From an uncultured Collinsella sp. (GTDB lineage: Bacteria > Actinomycetota > Coriobacteriia > Coriobacteriales > Coriobacteriaceae), in contig CABUSH010000036.1 in NCBI GenBank assembly GCA_902494195.1, positions 1 to 12,767 on the forward strand: DNA of 12,767 nt. The letters are read 5' to 3'. Shown here piece by piece: positions 7,412 through 12,767 of this stretch. Under the pieces are notes generated by a model. That model saw only the letters and a list, made by a program, of their open reading frames with translations. It was not told where the DNA came from and made no database searches. Position numbers and translations under genes: made by a program. Numbering within the stretch: the first letter of the stretch is position 1; each line of letters starts with the position of its first letter.

Positions 7412-7951
7412 TTAGTTGAAGAGGGGCTTTATGGCTGATAGGTAGTCTTTGGCTACGTCCTCTTTTGGGGCTTGGAAGTTGTGCCAGGCCCACCATTGGA
7501 CCATTCCTACGAAGCTTGAGGCTATGTGGTGTAGTAGGAAGCTTCGGTCCATGGTGGCGGCGGGACCGTTTGGGTCGGTGGGGACGGTTTCGGCTGCTCG
7601 TGACATGATGGTCTTGCGTAAGCAGTCGGCGAAGACGCGTGAGCCGGCGCCGGCTACGAGGGCTCGAACGCCCTGGCGGCGCTCCCAGAGGTTGTTGAGG
7701 ATATGCTCGACCTGCACGAGTGGGTCGTCGAGCGGTGTGCCATCGTCGTCGAGGGCGTGGGCGCAGATGTCGCTCACGAGTTCGGACAGTAGGTCGTCTT
7801 TGCTCTTAAAGAGACCGTAGAATGTCGCGCGGCCTACGTGAGCGCGCGCGATGATGTCGCCGACGGTGATCTTGCCGTAGTCCTCTTCGCGCAGCAGCTC
7901 GGAGAACGCCGCGACGATGGCGGTGCGGCTTTTGGTTTTGCGGGCATCCAT
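7412..7951 (-). CDS. TetR-family transcriptional regulator
   Basis: The protein has 179 residues. An N-terminal TetR DNA-binding domain is clear: residues 27-55 read KITVGDIIARAHVGRATFYG then LFKSKDDLL, the typical helix-turn-helix with its FY..F(K)SK..LL end. The C-terminal part (about 60-179) is an effector and dimer region with a WWAWHNF segment near 153-159. I cannot name the ligand. The ATG follows the larC stop after two bases and lacks a clear ribosome site, so translation is probably coupled to larC. Its frame stays open upstream to 8164 inside larC, but that part is an Arg-rich out-of-frame read with no family match, so the ATG at 7951 is chosen. Its place at the end of the cofactor operon suggests it controls lar genes, perhaps through the inverted repeat before larB. 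That is inference. Confidence 0.88.
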   Translation of the reverse strand: MDARKTKSRTAIVAAFSELLREEDYGKITVGDIIARAHVGRATFYGLFKSKDDLLSELVSDICAHALDDDGTPLDDPLVQVEHILNNLWERRQGVRALVAGAGSRVFADCLRKTIMSRAAETVPTDPNGPAATMDRSFLLHHIASSFVGMVQWWAWHNFQAPKEDVAKDYLSAIKPLFN

Positions 7952-7953
7952 GG

Positions 7954-8871
7954 CTATGCATCCACATGAACAAGCAGGCAACGGAGCGTGCCGGAGCAAC
8001 CCTCGTAGGGGCGTTTGCCGGCGCCGTAGCCGACGGCTTCGATGCGGTAGCGTGAGGGCAGTTGGTCGGACGTGCGCAGCGCGGTGACGATGGCGGCGCC
8101 CGTGGGCGTCACGAGCTCGCCGGCGACCGGCGCGGGCGTGAGGGCGATATTGCCTGCCTGGCACAGGTTGACGACAGCGGGGACGGGAATGGGCATGAGG
8201 CCGTGGGCACAGTGGATGGTACCGTGACCCTCGGAGAGCGACTCGACGACAATATCCTTGATGCCCAGGTCATCGAGGCAGATGGCGACAGAGCAGATGT
8301 CAACGATGGAATCGATGGCGCCTACCTCGTGGAACATGACAGTCTCGGGCGTTTTGCCGTGGGCCTTGGCCTCGGCGGCGGCGAGCGCTGTAAAGATGGC
8401 GAGCGCGCGACGCTTGGCGCCATCGCTTAGCTGCGAGCCATCGATGATGGCGGTGACATCCGCCAAAGAACGGTGGTGATGGTGGTGGGCGTGATGGTGA
8501 TCCTCGTGATCATGGGCGTGGGCCTCATGGTCATGCTCGTGGCAGTGCTCGTGTTCGTGTTCGCCATGGCCATGATGGTGGTGCTCATGCTCATGTGTGT
8601 GCTCGGCAGCTGCTTCGTTGCCGTAGAGCCAGGCCATGTCGTGGTCGTGGTTCTCGAGCTCCTCTGCCAGCTGAACGTCAAAGTCGCAGGCGTCGATGCC
8701 ATGCTTGTTTACACGCGTAACGGCAATCTCAAAGCCGTCGACTGGTAGCGTGGCGAGCTGCTCGCGCAGATGCTCCTCGCTGGCGCCCAGATCGAGTAGA
8801 GCCGCGACGGTCATGTCGCCGCTGATGCCCGAGGTGCCGTCGATGATAAGCGTGTGCTGATGGTTGGACAT
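7954..8871 (-). CDS. larC: Nickel-pincer cofactor nickel insertase LarC, N-terminal (LarC1) part only
   Basis: LarC inserts nickel into the pincer cofactor of LarA, with CTP use in characterised examples. This 305-residue protein has the LarC start IIDGTSGISGDM (9-20), the FHEVGAIDSIVDI segment (180-192), PVPAVV (229-234), ELVTPTGAA (252-260) and GYGAGKRPYEGCSGTLR (281-297). A His-rich insert (25 His among residues 91-133) probably holds nickel. Characterised LarC continues about 100 or more residues into a LarC2 domain. Here the protein stops just after the LarC1 end, and the TetR gene starts two bases later, so LarC2 is absent at this locus. In L. plantarum larC1 and larC2 are joined by a programmed frameshift, but neither other frame here looks like LarC2. 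The ribosome site is AAGGAG, and the larB stop is 10 bases upstream. Confidence 0.9.
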   Translation of the reverse strand: MSNHQHTLIIDGTSGISGDMTVAALLDLGASEEHLREQLATLPVDGFEIAVTRVNKHGIDACDFDVQLAEELENHDHDMAWLYGNEAAAEHTHEHEHHHHGHGEHEHEHCHEHDHEAHAHDHEDHHHAHHHHHRSLADVTAIIDGSQLSDGAKRRALAIFTALAAAEAKAHGKTPETVMFHEVGAIDSIVDICSVAICLDDLGIKDIVVESLSEGHGTIHCAHGLMPIPVPAVVNLCQAGNIALTPAPVAGELVTPTGAAIVTALRTSDQLPSRYRIEAVGYGAGKRPYEGCSGTLRCLLVHVDA

Positions 8872-8881
8872 GGAATGCTCC

Positions 8882-9664
8882 TTAACGGGCGCAGGACGTG
8901 CCGGCGCTCAGATGATTGATAAGACTTGCCTGGTAGGCGGCGCCGAAGCCGTTGTCGATGTTGACGACCGAAACGCCGCTGGCGCAGGAGTTGAGCATGG
9001 CGAGCAGTGCGGCCACGCCGCCAAAGCTCGCGCCATAGCCCACGCTGGTAGGAACGGCGATGACCGGACAGCTCACAAGGCCTCCGATGACGCTCGCCAG
9101 GGCGCCTTCCATGCCGGCGATGGCGATGACCACCTGCGCCTGGGCAAGTTCCTCAGCATGAGCGAGCAGGCGGTGCAGGCCGGCGACACCCACGTCGTAG
9201 AGGCGATCGACCTCGTTGCCGTAGAACTCGGCCGTCAGTGCCGCCTCTTCGGCTACGGGCAGGTCGCTCGTGCCTGCGCAGGCGACGACGATGCGTCCGT
9301 TGCCGGCGGGGGAGGGCTTGCCGCCCACGAGGGCGAGCTGGGCGTCCGGGGCATATCCCAGGTCGATGTCGTTGCCGAGAAGCTCAGCGGTGCGCGCGGC
9401 TTTTCCGGCATCCAAGCGTGTGACCAGGATACGCTCCTGGCCGGCATCGAGTAATGCTTTGATAATGGCGGCAATTTGCTCGGCGGTTTTGCCGGCACCG
9501 TAGACAACCTCGCCGGCTCCCTGGCGCACTCCGCGCGAAAGATCGAGCTGCGCAAAGCCCAAATCGGCGGTCGGAGCCGTCTGGATGCGCGTGAGGGCGA
9601 CTGCCGGGGTGACTGCTCCGCCGGCAACATCGCTCAGCAGCTGCTCTAGATCTCGCTTATCCAT
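8882..9664 (-). CDS. larB: Nickel-pincer cofactor synthesis protein LarB (NaAD carboxylase/hydrolase)
   Basis: LarB carboxylates the pyridinium ring of nicotinic acid adenine dinucleotide and cleaves off AMP, the first step toward the LarA cofactor. The protein has 260 residues from the ATG at 9664. Its N-terminal part carries the family segment LDLSRGVRQGAGEVVYGAGK (40-59, D41). The C-terminal half is related to AIR carboxylase PurE, with GMEGALAS (184-191), VPTSVGYGASFGG (204-216) and the family end MLNSCASGVSVVNIDNGFGA (223-242). Cys227 in NSC probably matches the catalytic cysteine (Cys221 in L. plantarum). The ribosome site AAGGGAA lies 5 bases before the ATG. An in-frame alternative 33 bases earlier lacks such a site. 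larC follows after 10 bases, so the two are clearly one operon. Confidence 0.94.
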   Translation of the reverse strand: MDKRDLEQLLSDVAGGAVTPAVALTRIQTAPTADLGFAQLDLSRGVRQGAGEVVYGAGKTAEQIAAIIKALLDAGQERILVTRLDAGKAARTAELLGNDIDLGYAPDAQLALVGGKPSPAGNGRIVVACAGTSDLPVAEEAALTAEFYGNEVDRLYDVGVAGLHRLLAHAEELAQAQVVIAIAGMEGALASVIGGLVSCPVIAVPTSVGYGASFGGVAALLAMLNSCASGVSVVNIDNGFGAAYQASLINHLSAGTSCAR

Positions 9665-9708
9665 ATATGTTCCCTTCGACGGCGCAAAGTCTAGCACTCA
9701 AAGGATAT

Positions 9709-9742
9709 GTTTCCGAACACTAAGACAAAATTGTTCGGAAAC
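9709..9742 (-). promoter_or_regulatory. Inverted repeat (probable operator) at the larB promoter
   Basis: GTTTCCGAACA (9709-9719) and TGTTCGGAAAC (9732-9742) form a perfect 11-base inverted repeat with a 12-base spacer, centres 23 bases (about two helical turns) apart. It overlaps the last two bases of the minus-strand -10 box and the expected transcription start, the usual place for a repressor site. It lacks a T-run, so it is a poor terminator for serB. The TetR regulator encoded in this operon is the first candidate to bind it. Confidence 0.6.
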
Positions 9743-9769
9743 TATAGGACAGACTGATTCAATTGTTAG
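9741..9769 (-). promoter_or_regulatory. Promoter of the larB-larC-tetR operon
   Basis: On the minus strand CTAACA (9764-9769, four of six to the -35 consensus) is followed after 17 bases by TATAGT (9741-9746, five of six to the -10 consensus). The start would fall near 9734, about 70 bases before the larB ATG. The promoter lies just after the serB stop, so the lar operon can be read separately from serB. Confidence 0.5.
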
Positions 9770-9778
9770 ACGGATCGG

Positions 9779-10414
9779 CTAGTCGCGCAGGATGATGTCC
9801 ATGGCGAGCATCAGGTTGCGCTCGTCGATGGTAAACGGGGCTGCCTCGCGCGTCTTGGGCTTGGCGCAAAACGCGATGCCCGTGCCCGCAGCCTGGATCA
9901 TGGGGATGTCGTTGGCGCCGTCGCCGATCGCGACCGTGTGGGCCATGTCGACGCCGCACTCAACTGCCCAGTCCAGCAGCTGGATGAGCTTGGACTCCTT
10001 GGTCACAATGTCGGCAGCCAACTTACCGGCGAGCTTGCCGTCCACGACCTCCAGGCGGTTGGCCAGGCAAAAATCGATGCCCGCGGCGGCCACGATCTTG
10101 TCGGCGACCTCGTGGAAGCCGCCGCTCACCACGCCGACCTTCCAGCCCTTGCTGTGTGCCGAGCGCACAAGCTCCAGAGCGCCGGGGGTAAACGTCACGC
10201 GCTCAAAAGTGCGCTCGAACACGCTCTCGTCCAGGCCGGCAAGCAGCCCCACGCGTTCCTCGAGCGCTTGCTTAAAGTCCAGCTCGCCGCGCATGGCGCG
10301 TTCGGTGATCCGCGCAACTTGCTCGCCCACGCCGGCCTCCTCGCCCAACAGGTCGATGACCTCCTGGTTGATGAGCGTGGAGTCGATATCCATAACGATG
10401 AGGCGTGCAGTCAT
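9779..10414 (-). CDS. serB: Phosphoserine phosphatase
   Basis: SerB removes phosphate from O-phospho-L-serine, the last step of serine synthesis. The 211-residue protein is a HAD-family phosphatase with all four motifs: DIDST with nucleophile D9 and acid D11, VSGG (S97), K142 in TKESK, and GDGANDIPM (D165, D169). It lacks the N-terminal extension of the roughly 320-residue E. coli enzyme and corresponds to the catalytic core. The ATG at 10414 is chosen because GGAAAGG precedes it by 6 bases and the family's first beta strand starts at once. An upstream in-frame start at 10459 would add 15 unrelated residues. The gene is divergent from aspS and lies 114 bases upstream of larB on the same strand. 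A read-through transcript into larB is possible but not needed. Confidence 0.93.
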   Translation of the reverse strand: MTARLIVMDIDSTLINQEVIDLLGEEAGVGEQVARITERAMRGELDFKQALEERVGLLAGLDESVFERTFERVTFTPGALELVRSAHSKGWKVGVVSGGFHEVADKIVAAAGIDFCLANRLEVVDGKLAGKLAADIVTKESKLIQLLDWAVECGVDMAHTVAIGDGANDIPMIQAAGTGIAFCAKPKTREAAPFTIDERNLMLAMDIILRD

Positions 10415-10581
10415 GACGGGCCTTTCCAAGTGCTGTTTTATTGGGGCATATTGTCGCACGTGACGAGCGCGGGCGGGTGCCGCGGCGCGTCAATTGTTTC
10501 GTCTCCGTCAAGTCTTTGGGCAGGAGCTACTTTTCCGCGGCACATCGACACAGGTGCGATAAGATAGAACGCCATGTCTGG

Positions 10582-10649
10582 CTGCGCGGTTTACGCAGGC
10601 TGGGCAAATCTGTACGACGCCGCCCGGAACGACACGGGGCGGCACAGAT
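10582..10649 (+). promoter_or_regulatory. Two hairpins in the aspS leader
   Basis: CTGCG/CGCAG (10582-10586 with 10594-10598) forms a small hairpin. A larger one pairs GCCGCCC (10619-10625) with GGGCGGC (10637-10643), then ATCTGT (10608-10613) with ACAGAT (10644-10649), leaving a five-base bulge. The second ends five bases before the AAAGGAGG ribosome site, so it could affect aspS translation. A possible -10 box, TAAGAT, lies at 10560-10565 without a good -35. I see no T-box sequence. Confidence 0.4.
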
Positions 10650-10670
10650 CCATAAAGGAGGATCACTGGT

Positions 10671-12458
10671 ATGAGCCAGACCCGTCCCATCGACGAGCAT
10701 TCCATGCACACCCGTACCTGCGGCGAGCTTCGCCGCGAGAACGTGGGCGAAGAGGTCACCCTCACCGGTTGGGTGAGCCGTCGCCGCGATCACGGCGGCC
10801 TTATTTTCTGCGACCTTCGCGACCGCGAGGGCATCACGCAGCTCACCTTCGACCCCGAGCACTCCGACGGCGACGCCTTTAAGATTGCCGAGACCATGCG
10901 TCCCGAGTGGCCTATCAAGATCCACGGCGTCGTGCGCTCCCGTGGCGAGGAGACCACCAACGCCAAGCTCGCGACCGGCGAGATCGAGGTCCTGACCGAC
11001 CACGCCGAGGTGCTCAACACGTCCGTCACCCCGCCGTTCCAGATCGAGGACGGCATCGAGACCAGCGAGGACACCCGCCTGCGCTATCGCTATCTGGACC
11101 TCCGTCGTCCCGAGATGATGGCCAACCTCAAGCTGCGCTCCGACTTTACCTTTGCCATTCGCGAGGCGCTGCACAACCGTGAGTTCATGGAGGTCGAGAC
11201 GCCCTCCCTGTTCAAGTCCACGCCCGAGGGCGCCCGCGACTTCATCGTCCCCAGCCGCATCCAGCCGGGCAACTTCTACGCTCTGCCGCAGTCCCCGCAG
11301 CTTCTGAAGCAGCTGCTCATGGTCGGTGGCGTCGAGCGCTACTACCAGGTTGCCAAGTGCTTCCGCGACGAGGACCTGCGTGCCGACCGTCAGCCAGAGT
11401 TCACCCAGGTCGATATCGAGATGTCTTTCGTGGACCAGAACGATGTCATGAGCGCGCTCGAAGAGGTTCTTGCCGATGCCTTCGGCCGCATGGGTGTCGA
11501 GATGCCCACGCCGCTGCGTCGCATGAACTACTGGGATGCCATGGACACCTATGGCTCCGACAAGCCCGATACTCGCTACGGCATGCACCTGGTCGATCTG
11601 ACCGACATCTTTGCCAACTCCAAGTTCAAGGTCTTCGCGACCGCCGCGAACGAGGAGGGCTCCGTCGTCAAGGCCATCAACGCCAAGGGCGCCGGTGCCT
11701 GGGCACGTGCCAAGATCGATAAGCTCGCCGGCGTGGCCTCCACGTTTGGCGCCAAGGGCCTGGCCTGGATCGCTTTCCGCGAGGACGGCTCCATTAACAG
11801 CCCCATCGTCAAGTTCTTCTCGGACGAGGAGATGGCGGCTCTGCGCGAGCGCATGGACGTCGAGCCCGGCGACCTTGTGATGTTCGCCGCCGGCCCGCGC
11901 CTGCTCTCCGATGAGATCCTGGGCGGCATGCGTTCGCACATGGCCAATGCGCTCGAGATCAAGCGCGAGGGTCACGACTTCCTGTGGGTCGTCAACTTCC
12001 CGCTGTTCCATTGGGACGAGGACCGCAAGGCCTATGCTGCCGAGCACCAGCCCTTTACCCTGCCGACCGAGACCGACATCGCCAAGATCGAGGCCGACCC
12101 GTTGGCAGCCGGTTCGTGCACCTACGACTTTGTCATGGACGGCTTTGAGGCCGGCGGCGGCGGTATGCGTATTCACAACGCCGAGATGCAGATGTCCATG
12201 CTCAAACTCCTGGGCTTTACCGAGGAGCGTGCCGAGTCTCAGTTTGGCTTCCTCATGGAGGCCCTCAAGTTTGGTGCGCCCCCGATGGGCGGTTTCGCTT
12301 TGGGCCTGGACCGCGTGTGCATGCTGCTCACCGGTTCCGACTCCATCCGCGACGTCATGGCGTTCCCCAAGACGGCCAGCGGCTCCGACCTCATGTCGGG
12401 CGCCCCGAGTGCCGTTTCCGGCGCCCAGCTCAAGGACGTCAGCCTGCGCCTGATGTAG
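10671..12458 (+). CDS. aspS: Aspartyl-tRNA synthetase, probably non-discriminating (Asp/Asn)
   Basis: AspRS charges tRNA-Asp with aspartate. The 595-residue protein is the bacterial type: an N-terminal anticodon-binding OB fold (about 1-115), QSPQ (207-210), motif 2 with FRDEDLRADRQPEFTQVD (231-248), a GAD insertion (about 300-420), and motif 3 GFALGLDR (541-548) followed by DVMAFPK. In the anticodon fold the segment is RRRDHGG with His41. In Pseudomonas-type non-discriminating enzymes this place is His, whereas E. coli has Leu in RRRDLGS. That suggests the enzyme also makes Asp-tRNA-Asn, to be amidated by GatCAB. The ATG has AAAGGAGG (10654-10661) nine bases upstream and gives about ten extra N-terminal residues compared with many homologues. 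A strong terminator follows. Confidence 0.97.
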   Translation: MSQTRPIDEHSMHTRTCGELRRENVGEEVTLTGWVSRRRDHGGLIFCDLRDREGITQLTFDPEHSDGDAFKIAETMRPEWPIKIHGVVRSRGEETTNAKLATGEIEVLTDHAEVLNTSVTPPFQIEDGIETSEDTRLRYRYLDLRRPEMMANLKLRSDFTFAIREALHNREFMEVETPSLFKSTPEGARDFIVPSRIQPGNFYALPQSPQLLKQLLMVGGVERYYQVAKCFRDEDLRADRQPEFTQVDIEMSFVDQNDVMSALEEVLADAFGRMGVEMPTPLRRMNYWDAMDTYGSDKPDTRYGMHLVDLTDIFANSKFKVFATAANEEGSVVKAINAKGAGAWARAKIDKLAGVASTFGAKGLAWIAFREDGSINSPIVKFFSDEEMAALRERMDVEPGDLVMFAAGPRLLSDEILGGMRSHMANALEIKREGHDFLWVVNFPLFHWDEDRKAYAAEHQPFTLPTETDIAKIEADPLAAGSCTYDFVMDGFEAGGGGMRIHNAEMQMSMLKLLGFTEERAESQFGFLMEALKFGAPPMGGFALGLDRVCMLLTGSDSIRDVMAFPKTASGSDLMSGAPSAVSGAQLKDVSLRLM

Positions 12459-12481
12459 TCAAGCGGCTACATATTGCTTGC

Positions 12482-12516
12482 AACGAGGGAAGGACGTGTG
12501 CCTTCCCTCGTTTTTT
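12482..12516 (+). terminator. Intrinsic terminator of aspS
   Basis: AACGAGGGAAGG (12482-12493) pairs perfectly with CCTTCCCTCGTT (12501-12512) around a 7-base loop, and the stem runs into a T tract (12511-12516). It begins 24 bases after the aspS stop. This is a textbook Rho-independent terminator. Confidence 0.95.
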
Positions 12517-12588
12517 ATACGCCGAGATTGTGAGGGCATGGGATGACCGGGCGTCGCGGAAAGTGCGTCCCGGAATCTGCGTCTGGAA

Positions 12589-12633
12589 TGGGTCGCGCTT
12601 TCCCAAAGGGGTCCTCTGGGAAAGCGCGACCCA
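12589..12633 (+). repeat. Perfect 17-pair hairpin, array unit 2
   Basis: TGGGTCGCGCTTTCCCA (12589-12605) pairs perfectly with TGGGAAAGCGCGACCCA (12617-12633) across an 11-base loop. No T-run follows, so it is not a standard terminator. Confidence 0.9.
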
Positions 12634-12649
12634 GAATTCGGCAAAATAA

Positions 12650-12695
12650 TGGGGCACAGTTTCCGGTTGAGCTGTCTAACGGAAACTGTGCCCCA
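12650..12695 (+). repeat. Perfect 16-pair hairpin, array unit 3
   Basis: TGGGGCACAGTTTCCG (12650-12665) pairs perfectly with CGGAAACTGTGCCCCA (12680-12695) across a 14-base loop. Compared with the previous unit, five stem positions differ and each change is matched on the other arm. Confidence 0.9.
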
Positions 12696-12767
12696 GAATG
12701 AGCGTTCAAAACGGGGCAGGCTTTCCGCAACAACTGTCTGGCGGAAATCACGACCGTCCGCCAGCCC

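Larger units (their letters stand above)
12555..12767 (+). repeat. Tandem array of about 62-base hairpin units (runs off the window)
   Basis: The shared right-arm core GGAAA recurs at 12558, 12619, 12681 and 12743, a period of 61-62 bases. A full unit has a 12-base linker after GAAT, a left arm beginning TGGG or CGGG and ending TTTCC, a loop of 11-14 bases, and a right arm GGAAA...CCCAGAAT. The first unit shows only the right half. The second (12589-12633) and third (12650-12695) are perfect hairpins. The fourth (from about 12713) is partly decayed, and its right half can instead pair CTGGCGGA (12738-12745) with TCCGCCAG (12757-12764). Arm centres vary between units while pairing is kept. No gene is visible here, and the role is unknown. 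Confidence 0.75.

Noticed and set aside
7952..8164. N-terminal extension of the TetR protein into larC
   Set aside because: The extension is Arg- and His-rich out-of-frame larC sequence with no family match, and the TetR fold starts right after the ATG at 7951.
8473..8748. Met/Val-rich open frame opposite the LarC His stretch
   Set aside because: It is the reverse complement of CAC/CAT/GAG codons of the His-rich insert, which produces a hydrophobic-looking artefact.
10608..10662. T-box riboswitch before aspS
   Set aside because: The GGGGCGGCAC string recalls the T-box core only loosely. There is no specifier stem, no matching antiterminator and the leader is too short.
10527..12176. A 549-codon open frame antisense to aspS
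   Set aside because: Same cause: a composition shadow of aspS, with Leu/Val/Gly-rich low-information sequence and an end overlapping the aspS leader.
12439..12751. Small open frames on both strands in the hairpin array
   Set aside because: They translate the repeat units (recurring FP-KG/WESAT-like strings), overlap each other on several frames and lack ribosome sites.
12555..12767. CRISPR array
   Set aside because: The repeated parts are hairpin arms that vary between units, spacing parts are conserved in pattern rather than unique, and no cas genes are in the window.

Overview
The window looks like chromosomal DNA from a high-GC, Gram-positive anaerobe of the Coriobacteriia, most probably Collinsella or a close relative. 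This is an inference from codon use (strong G/C at third positions), the style of the proteins (a His-rich LarC, a HisRS with several Cys pairs, PEP carboxylase beside tRNA synthetases) and abundant intergenic palindromes. No database search was possible.

Layout from left to right. (1) Bases 1-131 hold what reads on the minus strand like the last two helices of an MFS transporter, cut off at its 5' side by the hisS promoter region. (2) hisS (+), closed by a strong hairpin. (3) ppc (+), PEP carboxylase, with its own TATAAT box. (4) A 464-base non-coding stretch with a 127-base palindrome just after ppc and several smaller hairpins ahead of larA. (5) larA (+), a nickel-pincer lactate racemase that starts at TTG, then a MIP-family channel gene (+), then a second copy of the 127-base palindrome. 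(6) A convergent minus-strand operon: larB, larC and a TetR-family regulator. A promoter overlapped by an inverted repeat lies in front of larB. (7) serB (-). (8) aspS (+), divergent from serB, closed by a textbook terminator. (9) A tandem array of about 62-base hairpin units running off the right edge.

How the genes fit together. LarA interconverts L- and D-lactate using the nickel-pincer cofactor. LarB carries out the first step of cofactor synthesis on nicotinic acid adenine dinucleotide, and LarC inserts nickel. The MIP channel probably moves lactic acid or another small neutral solute, like LarD of Lactiplantibacillus plantarum. The TetR protein is the obvious candidate regulator. LarE, the sulfur transferase, is not in the window, and LarC lacks the C-terminal LarC2 domain, so cofactor synthesis must be completed by genes elsewhere or works differently here. 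ppc, serB, hisS and aspS are housekeeping neighbours.

The most unusual signal is not protein-coding. Two 127-base palindromes, one after ppc and one after the channel gene, keep identical unpaired core sequences while 11 base pairs in their stems have changed on both sides so that pairing survives. The array at the right edge shows the same kind of paired change. Both look like recurrent structured elements worth a genome-wide search.
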